Source: an uncultured Bacilli bacterium
GTDB lineage: Bacteria; Bacillota_I; Bacilli_A; RF39; UBA660
NCBI GenBank assembly: GCA_947588665.1
Contig: CANPYU010000059.1
Coordinates: 1-7,041 of the forward strand
DNA: 7,041 nt
Reading direction: 5' to 3'
The position numbers and the translations under genes are program-made. The notes below the pieces were generated by a model that was not told the origin of the DNA, did no database searches, and saw only the letters and a program-made list of their open reading frames with translations. Shown piece by piece: positions 1 to 5,785 of this stretch. Positions within the stretch are counted from its first letter, which is position 1. Every line of letters begins with the position of its first letter.

Positions 1-42
1 TGACTCACTTTGTCAACAGTCTATAAATGTTCATATGGGCAT

Positions 43-879
43 CTATTTTATATTTAATATTTCTTTTTTAGATAGACCAGTTGCTTTATGAATATTATCT
101 AATGATATATCTAGTTTAAGCATATTTTTGGCAATTTCAAAGTTTCTTTTATTTTTGCCTTTTAATTCCGCTTCATAACTTCTGTCTTCTATTAGTCTTT
201 CTAAACCATTTTTTGATGATTCTTTGTTCCATTCAAACACATAATCTATTATATCTTCCATTATCTCATCTCCATTCGCATACTTCTTTAAATCATTGAT
301 GTTATTCCCATTTATTAACCTTAATAGGCTTATAAATTTATGTTCATTCTCATTATATTCTATTTTCTCTACTATGTCAAATCTTACTAAATATATAATT
401 GTATTATCTTTTATAGTTGTATTTGAATTATCGTTTTTAAATCTATAACAATTTATGATTTTATTATTACTTTTATTAAAGTTTCCTTTTATTAAATTTA
501 AACTTATTACTTGCTTCATATCTTGATAATTTATTTTATTCTTTTTTACTTTCTTTAATTGATTAGCAAATATTCGACATTTATAGGCATAACTTTTATT
601 ATAATCATTTAAAGTAAAATTATTTTTATACATCTCAAGAGATATAATAGTTCCATTAGATAAATTAGCCACTAAATCTCCATAATATAAACTAATAGTT
701 TTATTATTAGGCATAATATAAGTTTGAGCTTCAACATTAGTAATATTAAATTTTAAATTAGAATTAATATAATCTAAAAACAAATTAATAAAATATTCTA
801 AAATATAAGCATGAGAAAAAACAAATTTAAATGTTAAATCATCATTTAAAAACTTAAAATCTTTTATTTCTGTAATCAT
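43..879 (-). CDS. Rpn-like PD-(D/E)XK nuclease family protein ('transposase family' nuclease)
   Basis: A 278-residue protein that I assign to the Rpn / PDDEXK_2 group, known as recombination-promoting nucleases and often labelled 'PD-(D/E)XK nuclease family transposase'. The N-terminus has the family's opening pattern LNDDLTFKFVFS (residues 11-22). The nuclease core shows Asp68 (YGDLVANL) followed by Glu82 in ISLEMYKN, then a helix with conserved Tyr/Ala positions near 93-106. The C-terminal tail (about 226-278) has the usual charged segment followed by a small helical motif ending in TGLSKKEIL. Most Rpn proteins have E-x-Q at the second acidic site; here it reads E-M-Y-K, so activity is uncertain. 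The start at 879 is fixed by a strong AGGAGG (complement of 890-895) ten bases upstream. It is the leftmost gene, on the same strand as the XRE regulator but 214 bp away. No terminal inverted repeats were seen, so a mobile element boundary is not supported. Confidence 0.85.
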   Translation of the reverse strand: MITEIKDFKFLNDDLTFKFVFSHAYILEYFINLFLDYINSNLKFNITNVEAQTYIMPNNKTISLYYGDLVANLSNGTIISLEMYKNNFTLNDYNKSYAYKCRIFANQLKKVKKNKINYQDMKQVISLNLIKGNFNKSNNKIINCYRFKNDNSNTTIKDNTIIYLVRFDIVEKIEYNENEHKFISLLRLINGNNINDLKKYANGDEIMEDIIDYVFEWNKESSKNGLERLIEDRSYEAELKGKNKRNFEIAKNMLKLDISLDNIHKATGLSKKEILNIK

Positions 880-889
880 TGTTGTCTCA

Positions 890-895
890 CCTCCT
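890..895 (-). promoter_or_regulatory. Shine-Dalgarno site of the Rpn-like gene
   Basis: A perfect AGGAGG on the minus strand with a ten-base gap to the ATG at 877-879. It decides the start codon. Confidence 0.8.
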
Positions 896-909
896 CTGTA
901 AATGAACTT

Positions 910-942
910 ATCATAACATATTGAAAGTGAAATATTTGTCGA
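910..942 (-). promoter_or_regulatory. Probable promoter of the Rpn-like gene, extended -10 type
   Basis: Reading the minus strand, TATGAT (complement of 910-915) is preceded by TG one base upstream (917-918), which makes an extended -10 element. No good -35 sits at 17 bp. A TCGACA hexamer (complement of 937-942) lies 21 bp upstream and overlaps the TGTCGAA box. A -35-like site overlapped by such a box at an over-long spacing is the arrangement known for some Spo0A-activated sigma-A promoters. That link is an inference. Confidence 0.5.
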
Positions 943-944
943 AC
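935..944 (+). promoter_or_regulatory. TTTGTCGAAC motif, copy 1 (0A-box-like)
   Basis: It contains TGTCGAA (937-943), the core of the Spo0A box described in Bacillus and Clostridium. It lies upstream of the nuclease gene's probable promoter. The same ten bases recur at 1778 and 7004. Confidence 0.45.
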
Positions 945-1093
945 CATGACTTAAATATTCGTTTTTGTTCCTAAATTTTTAAATTTTTTAGTATTTTTTC
1001 TCATATATACTTAGTTCCTTTTCAAACATTCGCCATATCTAAATTATCTATAAAAATAATTAGTAATCTTTTTTCTTTATCTGAACCACGTTA

Positions 1094-1633
1094 TTAAACT
1101 TTCATAAGTTCTTTAATTTCTTTAGCTTTAATTTTTTTATTAACTTTTCTTTTCAAACATTTTGTTCTTTTACCAACACACCAATCAGCACTATAACCAG
1201 AAAGTTCACATATTTGCTTTAAATCTGCTGTTGCAATAGTTCTGTTACCATTTTCATAATGAGTTACTAAAGTTCTACTAACATTTAATTCTTTAGCTAA
1301 TTTTTCTTGAGTATAATTTAAATCTTTTCTAATAGTTTTAATATTATTACCCAATATTTTAAGATTAATTTTTTCTATTTTAATTACATCTTTTTCTATT
1401 ACTTTAGTAAAATCAAACATAAAATCAAAACTAACATTAGCAAAATTACATATTTTATTAATATGTTCAATTGATAAACCTGTGTATCCATTTTCCATAT
1501 CTGATAAATAAGTATTAGATATACCAAGTATTTTTCCAAACTCTTTCTGTGTTAAACCAGCATCTATTCTTATATTTCTTGCTTTTTCTTCCACAATACT
1601 TAAACTACGATCATACTTCTCCATAAATATCAC
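1094..1633 (-). CDS. Transcription regulator with two XRE-family helix-turn-helix domains
   Basis: Up to 179 residues, carrying two lambda-repressor-like HTH domains in tandem. The first (about residues 17-72) contains GLTQKEFGKILGISNTYLSDMENG. The second (about 94-153) contains YTQEKLAKELNVSRTLVTHYENG. Both keep the usual TQ-E-LA-L-S-YE-G pattern. A short linker joins them and the tail (156-175) is very Lys-rich. No peptidase, ligand-binding or membrane segment is visible, so this is probably a DNA-binding repressor or activator with two reading heads. The longest frame starts at GTG (1631-1633); an ATG at 1622-1624 gives 176 residues. Neither has a Shine-Dalgarno site. The gene is divergent from the large surface-protein gene, with two inverted repeats in between, so it may control that gene, itself, or both. 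This is inferred from position only. Confidence 0.88.
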   Translation of the reverse strand: MIFMEKYDRSLSIVEEKARNIRIDAGLTQKEFGKILGISNTYLSDMENGYTGLSIEHINKICNFANVSFDFMFDFTKVIEKDVIKIEKINLKILGNNIKTIRKDLNYTQEKLAKELNVSRTLVTHYENGNRTIATADLKQICELSGYSADWCVGKRTKCLKRKVNKKIKAKEIKELMKV

Positions 1634-1639
1634 AATTTA

Positions 1640-1645
1640 ATTATG
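1640..1645 (-). promoter_or_regulatory. Possible -10 box of the XRE regulator gene
   Basis: The minus strand reads CATAAT here, five of six matches to TATAAT. Transcription would begin about seven bases downstream, at or just before the GTG at 1633. That would fit a leaderless or nearly leaderless mRNA and explain the missing ribosome site. I see no convincing -35. Confidence 0.3.
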
Positions 1646-1710
1646 CTGGAAAAATTTAACAATATAAAATGAAATACGTAAATAGTAACAAAAATATTGA
1701 TTTTAAATAA

Positions 1711-1728
1711 ATAATATTGTAATATTAT
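1711..1728. repeat. Inverted repeat ATAATATT-GT-AATATTAT, possible operator
   Basis: Perfect 8-bp arms separated by two bases, in the divergent intergenic region between the XRE gene and the surface-protein gene. Size and symmetry suit a dimeric HTH regulator. It is entirely A/T apart from the centre, so chance symmetry in AT-rich DNA is a real alternative. Confidence 0.3.
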
Positions 1729-1736
1729 TATATAAC

Positions 1737-1760
1737 ATATAGCAATACACTTTGCTATAT
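1737..1760. repeat. Inverted repeat ATATAGCAA-N6-TTGCTATAT, possible operator
   Basis: Perfect 9-bp arms (1737-1745 and 1752-1760) around a six-base loop, TACACT. It lies 18 bp upstream of the TTTGTCGAAC box and about 85 bp before the surface-protein start. It has no T-run after it, so it is not a typical terminator. An operator for the adjacent XRE protein is the simplest reading. Confidence 0.4.
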
Positions 1761-1777
1761 AGGAAGTTTTGACATGT

Positions 1778-1787
1778 TTTGTCGAAC
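1778..1787 (+). promoter_or_regulatory. TTTGTCGAAC motif, copy 2 (0A-box-like)
   Basis: It contains TGTCGAA (1780-1786) and lies four bases upstream of the -35-like hexamer of the surface-protein promoter, a position from which an activator could contact RNA polymerase. Confidence 0.5.
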
Positions 1788-1790
1788 ATA

Positions 1791-1819
1791 ATGAAAAGTT
1801 AGAGCAAGTTAGTTATAAT
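1791..1819 (+). promoter_or_regulatory. Promoter of the large surface-protein gene
   Basis: A perfect -10, TATAAT (1814-1819), with a weak -35, ATGAAA (1791-1796), at 17 bp. The weak -35 next to the TTTGTCGAAC motif suggests activator dependence. The leader would be about 20 nt and already contains the Shine-Dalgarno site AAAGGAG (1831-1837). Confidence 0.6.
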
Positions 1820-1844
1820 AGACAAAGAATAAAGGAGATTTAGC

Positions 1845-4800
1845 ATGGAATTAAAAAAGAAAAGAATATTTTTTATTGTGGGGATAATTGTTTTATTTAT
1901 AGGTATAATTGGTTTGACTAGAGCTTTTTTATCAACCGGAGGAAAACAAGATTTAGCCAATACTTTTACAAGTGGTTGTTTAAGTATAACTATTGATAAA
2001 GAAGGAACTTCCATAAACTTAAGTAATCAAGCACCTATAACCGATATAGAAGGATTAAATACCGAAGGTTATAACTTTACAATTAAAAATAATTGTTCAA
2101 CTTCTTCTAATTATCAAATAAATCTAGAAAGTTTAAATCAAAGTGATAATTCTTTAAGTGCTAATTATGTTAGAGTTTCTCTTTCTAGTGATACTATGGA
2201 TAATCTAATAACTAAACTAGGAGAGAATACATCTGCAGAACATATGATAGATAAAGCATATGAAGCTTTTAATTTATATAGTGGAACAATAGATGCCAGT
2301 GCTACTAAAGAATTTACTTTAAAAGAATGGTTAGATTATGATACAACAGTTGAACAGGGAGCAAATAAAACCTATCAATCAAGAATAAATGTTGTAGCAA
2401 CGAGCCAAGAACCAACAATAGAATCGGAAATAAAATTTAATAAAAAAGGATTAGAGTTAACCGGAACAATAACAGGAATTGCAAATACAGCATTATATTG
2501 TACTTCAACCGATAATAAATGTAATCCAGATAAATCTACAGATATAAAAGAACAACAAATCAAAGTAACATTAGAAGATAAAGATAAAGAACAAATCGTT
2601 TGTACCAAACTAGATGAAGGAAAAGTAATATGCAGTAATCCAGCAAGTGGCTATTGTCCACCAGGAGCAACATCATGTAAAACAATTATAGCCAATAGAG
2701 ATATACAAAAAGGAGAAGAAAGCTTTACTGCAATAGATGACCAATCTCATAAAAACAATCAAAATAAATCAACGTTATTTACAGCTGAAGATGATTATGG
2801 TGATTCATTATATTTTAGAGGAAAAGTTGATGACAATTGGTTAAAATTTGGAAAAACAACTGATAATCAAGATATATGGTGGAGGATAATTCGGATAAAT
2901 GGAAATGGAACAGTAAGACTTATATATACTGGCATTGGACAAACAGCACCAAATACAACTGGAACAGGAACTCAAATAAAAACAACATATAGTGATCATG
3001 TAAGTCAACAATTTAATGCTACTTTTGGTGATAACACATATGTAGGATTTATGAATAATGGAACTATTACAAGTAGTTATGATACAGCGCATCAAAATAG
3101 TCAAAATAGTACAATAAAAAAAGAATTAGATGATTGGTGGATAACAACAGATTTAGGAAATGCTACGAATGTTGAGAAAATAGATATAGAAACAGGGTTT
3201 TGTAATGATAGAAGTTTAGCAGAAGCAGACCACGGAAGTTATAAAGGACCTAGTGGTGGCAGAGGTACAACTCAGACTGTATATGCTGGAACCCATAGAG
3301 TGTGGGGTTCTGGAAGTAGTACAAGTTGGGATAATAGTGAACAAGAACCAACGTTAAAATGTGCAAATCTGACCAGAGATTTATTTACAGGAGAAAAAGC
3401 AAAAGGAATAACAACTTCAGTTGGCAAGCAAATTGTTGGCAATCATACATTAGTAAATCCAGTAGGTTTAATAACCATGGATGAAGTAATATATGCTGGA
3501 GAATTTGCAGGAGAAAATAATACAGAATATTGGTTATATACAAATCAACCTTATTGGACTATGACTCCCTATGGATTTAGTAGCGGTAGTGCGGTCGTGT
3601 TTTATGTGGATCGTAATGGCTACATAAACGGTGCAGGCGTGAACGGCACAGGCTATGGTGTACGCCCCGTAATAAATTTAAAAGCAGATTTAAATTTAAT
3701 TGGTAATGGTACTACAGATAATCCGTACCAAATAAAAAATCCTAATATAAAGGAAGCAGGAGATACAATTTTAGCTAATTCAGATGTAAAAACAACCAAT
3801 AATATAGGTTTAACAGCATGCGATAATGGAACAAATACAGGAGGAAATAATAATAATTGTGGAAGTACAGACAATGGATTATATACAGGAACAGATGATG
3901 ATGGAGATACATATTATTTTCGTGGTTCGGTAAAAGATAATTGGGTAAAATTTGCAGGATTTTATTGGAGAATAATAAGAATAAATGGAGATGGAACAAT
4001 AAGGCTAATATACTCAGGAAAAGAAAGGGAAGAAGATTATTTAACTTTTGAAAATGAAAACCAAACTAATCCAATATATGCAACAGGTGCAGGCTCTCAA
4101 ATAGGAAATACAGAAAATAATCCTGGTTATTATTTGTTTAATAATCAACATAATGATAATAAATATGTAGGCTATATGTATGGAAATCCAAAAGAAAATG
4201 GTACATCAACAAATTATAATAATGCTCATATAAATGAAGAAGACAGTAATATTAAAGAAATACTTGATAATTGGTATATAACAAATATAGCTGATTATAA
4301 AGAGCATATAGATATAAATGCAGGATTCTGTGGAGATCGAACACCATATAATGGAAGCAGTACATCCTCTACAATTGATTATTCAAACTATGGATACAGT
4401 AATAAAACAACATATTATGGAGGATATTATAGATTAGTAACACCAAGTGGAACAAGTAGAAAACCAACATTTAGTTGTAAAAGGGGAAGTGGAACAGGTA
4501 CAAATTTACCAGAAAATAATGATTTATATACAGTAAATAATAGTAATCCACAAAATAAAGGCAATAAAGCTTTAACCAATCCAATAGGCTTAATAACAGC
4601 CGATGAAGCAACATTCGCAGGAGGCGCAATCGGTCAAAATAATGGAGGATATTACTTATATTCTGGAGTTAATTATTGGACAATGTCTCCGTCTTACTTT
4701 AACAACGATTATGCTGACATGTTCGTTGTGCTTTCGAATGGCTACCTTACCAACACAGGCGTGAGCGGCACGAGTATCGGTGTGCGTCCAGTCATAAATC

Positions 4801-4877
4801 TAAAAGCCGATACTCACTTTACATTCGCTAAAGAAGAAAACAAAGGCACATTTTCTAATCCCTATTTAGTTCAATAA
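1845..4877 (+). CDS. Large secreted/anchored surface protein with two tandem DGR-type variable domains
   Basis: 1010 residues. Residues 1-7 are Lys/Arg-rich and 8-25 form a hydrophobic signal or anchor segment. It is followed by RAFLS and then by NTFTSGCLSITI, which resembles the start of TasA/camelysin-type extracellular proteins that depend on a SipW-like peptidase. Residues about 40-190 form that N-terminal domain. Residues 190-300 are a linker with six Cys, including CPPGATSC. Two homologous domains follow (309-630 and 677-1010). Each has an FRG-V-DNW-KF block, then WRIIRING-GT-RLIY, a conserved Cys pair (Cys453/Cys506; Cys829/Cys878), NP-GLIT-DE, and a terminal YWTM...GVRPVINL segment. 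The last segment resembles the C-type-lectin/FGE-like folds used for diversified ligand binding, and also DUF6273-like proteins. No LPXTG or other C-terminal anchor is present. The start has a Shine-Dalgarno site seven bases away. It is probably a cell-surface binding protein; its ligand is unknown. Confidence 0.85.
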   Translation: MELKKKRIFFIVGIIVLFIGIIGLTRAFLSTGGKQDLANTFTSGCLSITIDKEGTSINLSNQAPITDIEGLNTEGYNFTIKNNCSTSSNYQINLESLNQSDNSLSANYVRVSLSSDTMDNLITKLGENTSAEHMIDKAYEAFNLYSGTIDASATKEFTLKEWLDYDTTVEQGANKTYQSRINVVATSQEPTIESEIKFNKKGLELTGTITGIANTALYCTSTDNKCNPDKSTDIKEQQIKVTLEDKDKEQIVCTKLDEGKVICSNPASGYCPPGATSCKTIIANRDIQKGEESFTAIDDQSHKNNQNKSTLFTAEDDYGDSLYFRGKVDDNWLKFGKTTDNQDIWWRIIRINGNGTVRLIYTGIGQTAPNTTGTGTQIKTTYSDHVSQQFNATFGDNTYVGFMNNGTITSSYDTAHQNSQNSTIKKELDDWWITTDLGNATNVEKIDIETGFCNDRSLAEADHGSYKGPSGGRGTTQTVYAGTHRVWGSGSSTSWDNSEQEPTLKCANLTRDLFTGEKAKGITTSVGKQIVGNHTLVNPVGLITMDEVIYAGEFAGENNTEYWLYTNQPYWTMTPYGFSSGSAVVFYVDRNGYINGAGVNGTGYGVRPVINLKADLNLIGNGTTDNPYQIKNPNIKEAGDTILANSDVKTTNNIGLTACDNGTNTGGNNNNCGSTDNGLYTGTDDDGDTYYFRGSVKDNWVKFAGFYWRIIRINGDGTIRLIYSGKEREEDYLTFENENQTNPIYATGAGSQIGNTENNPGYYLFNNQHNDNKYVGYMYGNPKENGTSTNYNNAHINEEDSNIKEILDNWYITNIADYKEHIDINAGFCGDRTPYNGSSTSSTIDYSNYGYSNKTTYYGGYYRLVTPSGTSRKPTFSCKRGSGTGTNLPENNDLYTVNNSNPQNKGNKALTNPIGLITADEATFAGGAIGQNNGGYYLYSGVNYWTMSPSYFNNDYADMFVVLSNGYLTNTGVSGTSIGVRPVINLKADTHFTFAKEENKGTFSNPYLVQ
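2769..3734 (+). repeat. Internal domain copy 1 of the surface protein
   Basis: Encodes residues 309-630. It matches copy 2 throughout: LFTAEDDYGD versus LYTGTDDDGD, WWRIIRINGNGTVRLIYTG versus YWRIIRINGDGTIRLIYSG, IDIETGFCNDR versus IDINAGFCGDR, and NPVGLITMDE versus NPIGLITADE. Both copies end in an NPY motif. The copies are clearly diverged, with indels between the Cys pair, so the duplication is not recent. Confidence 0.85.
3552..3680 (+). other. Candidate DGR variable region VR1
   Basis: 43 codons (residues 570-612), from YWTM to GVRPVINL. In 3579-3668, 49 of 90 bases are G or C, against about 30% around it. Of the 19 codons that differ from VR2, 15 end in C or T (for example AGT, AGC, GGT, TAT, GAT, CGT, AAC, GGC). 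This is the pattern left when A residues of AAY template codons are replaced. Between the variable codons lie fixed ones (F, A, F-V, NGY, GV, G, GVRP). It sits in the middle of the protein, which is unusual for a VR. The template repeat is not in the window, so this remains a candidate. Confidence 0.65.
3873..4874 (+). repeat. Internal domain copy 2 of the surface protein
   Basis: Encodes residues 677-1010, homologous to copy 1 and ending in VR2 plus a 24-residue tail. A linker (about 631-676) containing an NGTNTGGNNNNCG-type low-complexity stretch joins the two copies. Confidence 0.85.
4674..4802 (+). other. Candidate DGR variable region VR2
   Basis: 43 codons (residues 944-986), aligned to VR1 with no gap. 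46 of 90 bases in 4701-4790 are G or C. Of the 19 differing codons, 16 end in C or T, including AAC, AAC, GAT, TAT, GAC, ACC, AAC, AGC, AGT and ATC. Unchanged AAC codons are what an adenine-rich template would leave behind. It lies near the protein's C-terminus, the normal VR position. No hairpin typical of the 3' flank of some VRs was evident by eye. Confidence 0.7.
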
Positions 4878-4884
4878 TTATAAC

Positions 4885-4913
4885 TTGCATTTACCACTAT
4901 TTCATTATATAAT
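4885..4913 (+). promoter_or_regulatory. Promoter of the 59-residue membrane protein gene
   Basis: TTGCAT (4885-4890; only three of six -35 positions match), a 17-bp spacer, and a perfect TATAAT (4908-4913). It begins eight bases after the surface-protein stop. No terminator hairpin is visible between them, so read-through is possible as well. Confidence 0.55.
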
Positions 4914-4938
4914 TATATCTAGAAAAGAGTTGTAATTA

Positions 4939-5118
4939 ATGAAAGATATATTTATTGGGTTTGCTATTATAATAATAATGGCTTTAGTAATAGATTTTAT
5001 CTATACTGAAAAAAATACTTGTATGGTATCAGATCCTGCTGGTACTCATGAATATAAATGTGGAATTTTAAAAAAACAAATGAATATTGACATTAAATTA
5101 CTAGATAGATATTGGTAA
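4939..5118 (+). CDS. Small single-pass membrane protein, unrecognised
   Basis: A 59-residue reading frame from ATG to TAA that I do not recognise. Residues 4-22 are strongly hydrophobic (IFIGFAIIIIMALVIDFIY), giving one membrane span. A short polar domain follows with two Cys (28 and 41) in TCMVSDPAGTHEYKC, and then a Lys-rich end. The Cys spacing would allow a disulfide if the tail is outside the cell. The ribosome site is weak (AAAGAG at 4924-4929, nine bases from the ATG), but a promoter with a perfect -10 lies just upstream. It fills the gap between the surface protein and the DedA-like gene. It could be a real small protein or a chance frame; a helix of this quality followed by a polar tail favours a real one. 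Confidence 0.5.
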   Translation: MKDIFIGFAIIIIMALVIDFIYTEKNTCMVSDPAGTHEYKCGILKKQMNIDIKLLDRYW

Positions 5119-5174
5119 TTTAAAAAATATTCATTTTCTTTTTATTTTTAAGTGTAATTTCATCTAAAATGTAT

Positions 5175-5180
5175 TATAAT
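5175..5180 (+). promoter_or_regulatory. Likely -10 box of the DedA-like/rmuC operon
   Basis: A perfect TATAAT 17 bases before the start codon. No recognisable -35 at the right spacing (the hexamer at 17 bp is GTGTAA) and no extended -10. The leader would be only about ten bases, matching the lack of a Shine-Dalgarno site for the first gene. Confidence 0.4.
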
Positions 5181-5197
5181 ATTCCTAGTGATTAAAT

Positions 5198-5776
5198 ATG
5201 ATGGAAATGATTGATACATTTATAGATACAACTCTTCAAGGGTTAGGACTCTGGGGACCTATCGTAGGCTGTTTTTTTATTACAATTGAATCTATTTTAC
5301 CATTTTTACCTTTATTTGTTTTTATAACTCTAAACTTTTTAGCCTTTGGTCCCATTTTGGGTTTTATAATCTCTTGGATTTTTACTTGTTTAGGTTGCTT
5401 TTTATCTTTTCTTTTATTTAGAAAAAAAGTTCAAACACATCTTTACAAACATTTAAAAAAGAAAGGTATCATCAGTGAGCAAACAATTGACATGATAACT
5501 AACTTAAAATTTGAACAATTAACAACTATTATTGCCATTCCCTTTACACCAGCATTTTTAGTTAATATTGCCGCTGGAATATCAGACATGAGTTATAAAA
5601 AGTTTATTGGTGCCCTTTTAATAGGTAAAATATTTTTAGTTTATTTCTGGGGGTTTGTAGGAGTAAGTTTAATAGAAAGTATTAAAAATCCTATATATTT
5701 AGTAAAAGTAGGAATATTACTTCTTATCGCCTATGTAGTTAGTAGAATAATAAATAAAAAATTTAATTTAAATTAG
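5198..5776 (+). CDS. DedA / TVP38-TMEM64 (VTT domain) family membrane protein
   Basis: 192 residues, with several hydrophobic spans. The VTT-domain landmarks are in order: ESILPFLPLFVFITLN (residues 31-46) with the acidic residue and Pro pair, then a Gly-rich span leading to LLFRKK, and later IPFTPAFLVNIAAGISDMSYKKFI, matching the family's F-P----N--aG---M----F pattern with its re-entrant loop. Members of the DedA family have been shown to recycle undecaprenyl phosphate across the membrane; others act in lipid transport. Which substrate applies here cannot be told from sequence. Start choice is uncertain: ATGs at 5198, 5201 and 5207 are all possible and none has a clear ribosome site. The gene ends nine bases before rmuC and its stop overlaps the rmuC Shine-Dalgarno site, so the two are co-transcribed. 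Confidence 0.85.
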   Translation: MMEMIDTFIDTTLQGLGLWGPIVGCFFITIESILPFLPLFVFITLNFLAFGPILGFIISWIFTCLGCFLSFLLFRKKVQTHLYKHLKKKGIISEQTIDMITNLKFEQLTTIIAIPFTPAFLVNIAAGISDMSYKKFIGALLIGKIFLVYFWGFVGVSLIESIKNPIYLVKVGILLLIAYVVSRIINKKFNLN

Positions 5777-5780
5777 GAGG
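5775..5780 (+). promoter_or_regulatory. Shine-Dalgarno site of rmuC, overlapping the upstream stop
   Basis: A perfect AGGAGG five bases before the ATG at 5786. Its first two bases belong to the TAG stop of the DedA-like gene, implying coupled translation. Confidence 0.85.
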
Positions 5781-5785
5781 AAGTT

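Noticed and set aside
43..879. Rpn-like gene as a complete insertion sequence
   Set aside because: No terminal inverted repeats or target duplication could be found; the family name 'transposase' does not by itself show mobility.
1737..1760. Inverted repeat as a rho-independent terminator
   Set aside because: No T-run follows on either strand, and both flanking genes are transcribed away from it.
935..1787. CGAAC in the TTTGTCGAAC motifs as LexA/DinR (SOS) boxes
   Set aside because: Gram-positive SOS boxes need the second half-site GTTCG after four bases; at all three sites the following bases do not provide it.
1799..4000. Minus-strand reading frames of 71-87 codons inside the surface-protein gene
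   Set aside because: They are shadows of a long, clearly coding plus-strand gene, with no ribosome sites and low-complexity translations.
4907..4918. Palindrome ATATAATTATAT as a terminator after the surface-protein gene
   Set aside because: It is all A/T, has no loop or T-run, and overlaps the -10 of the next promoter; chance in AT-rich DNA.
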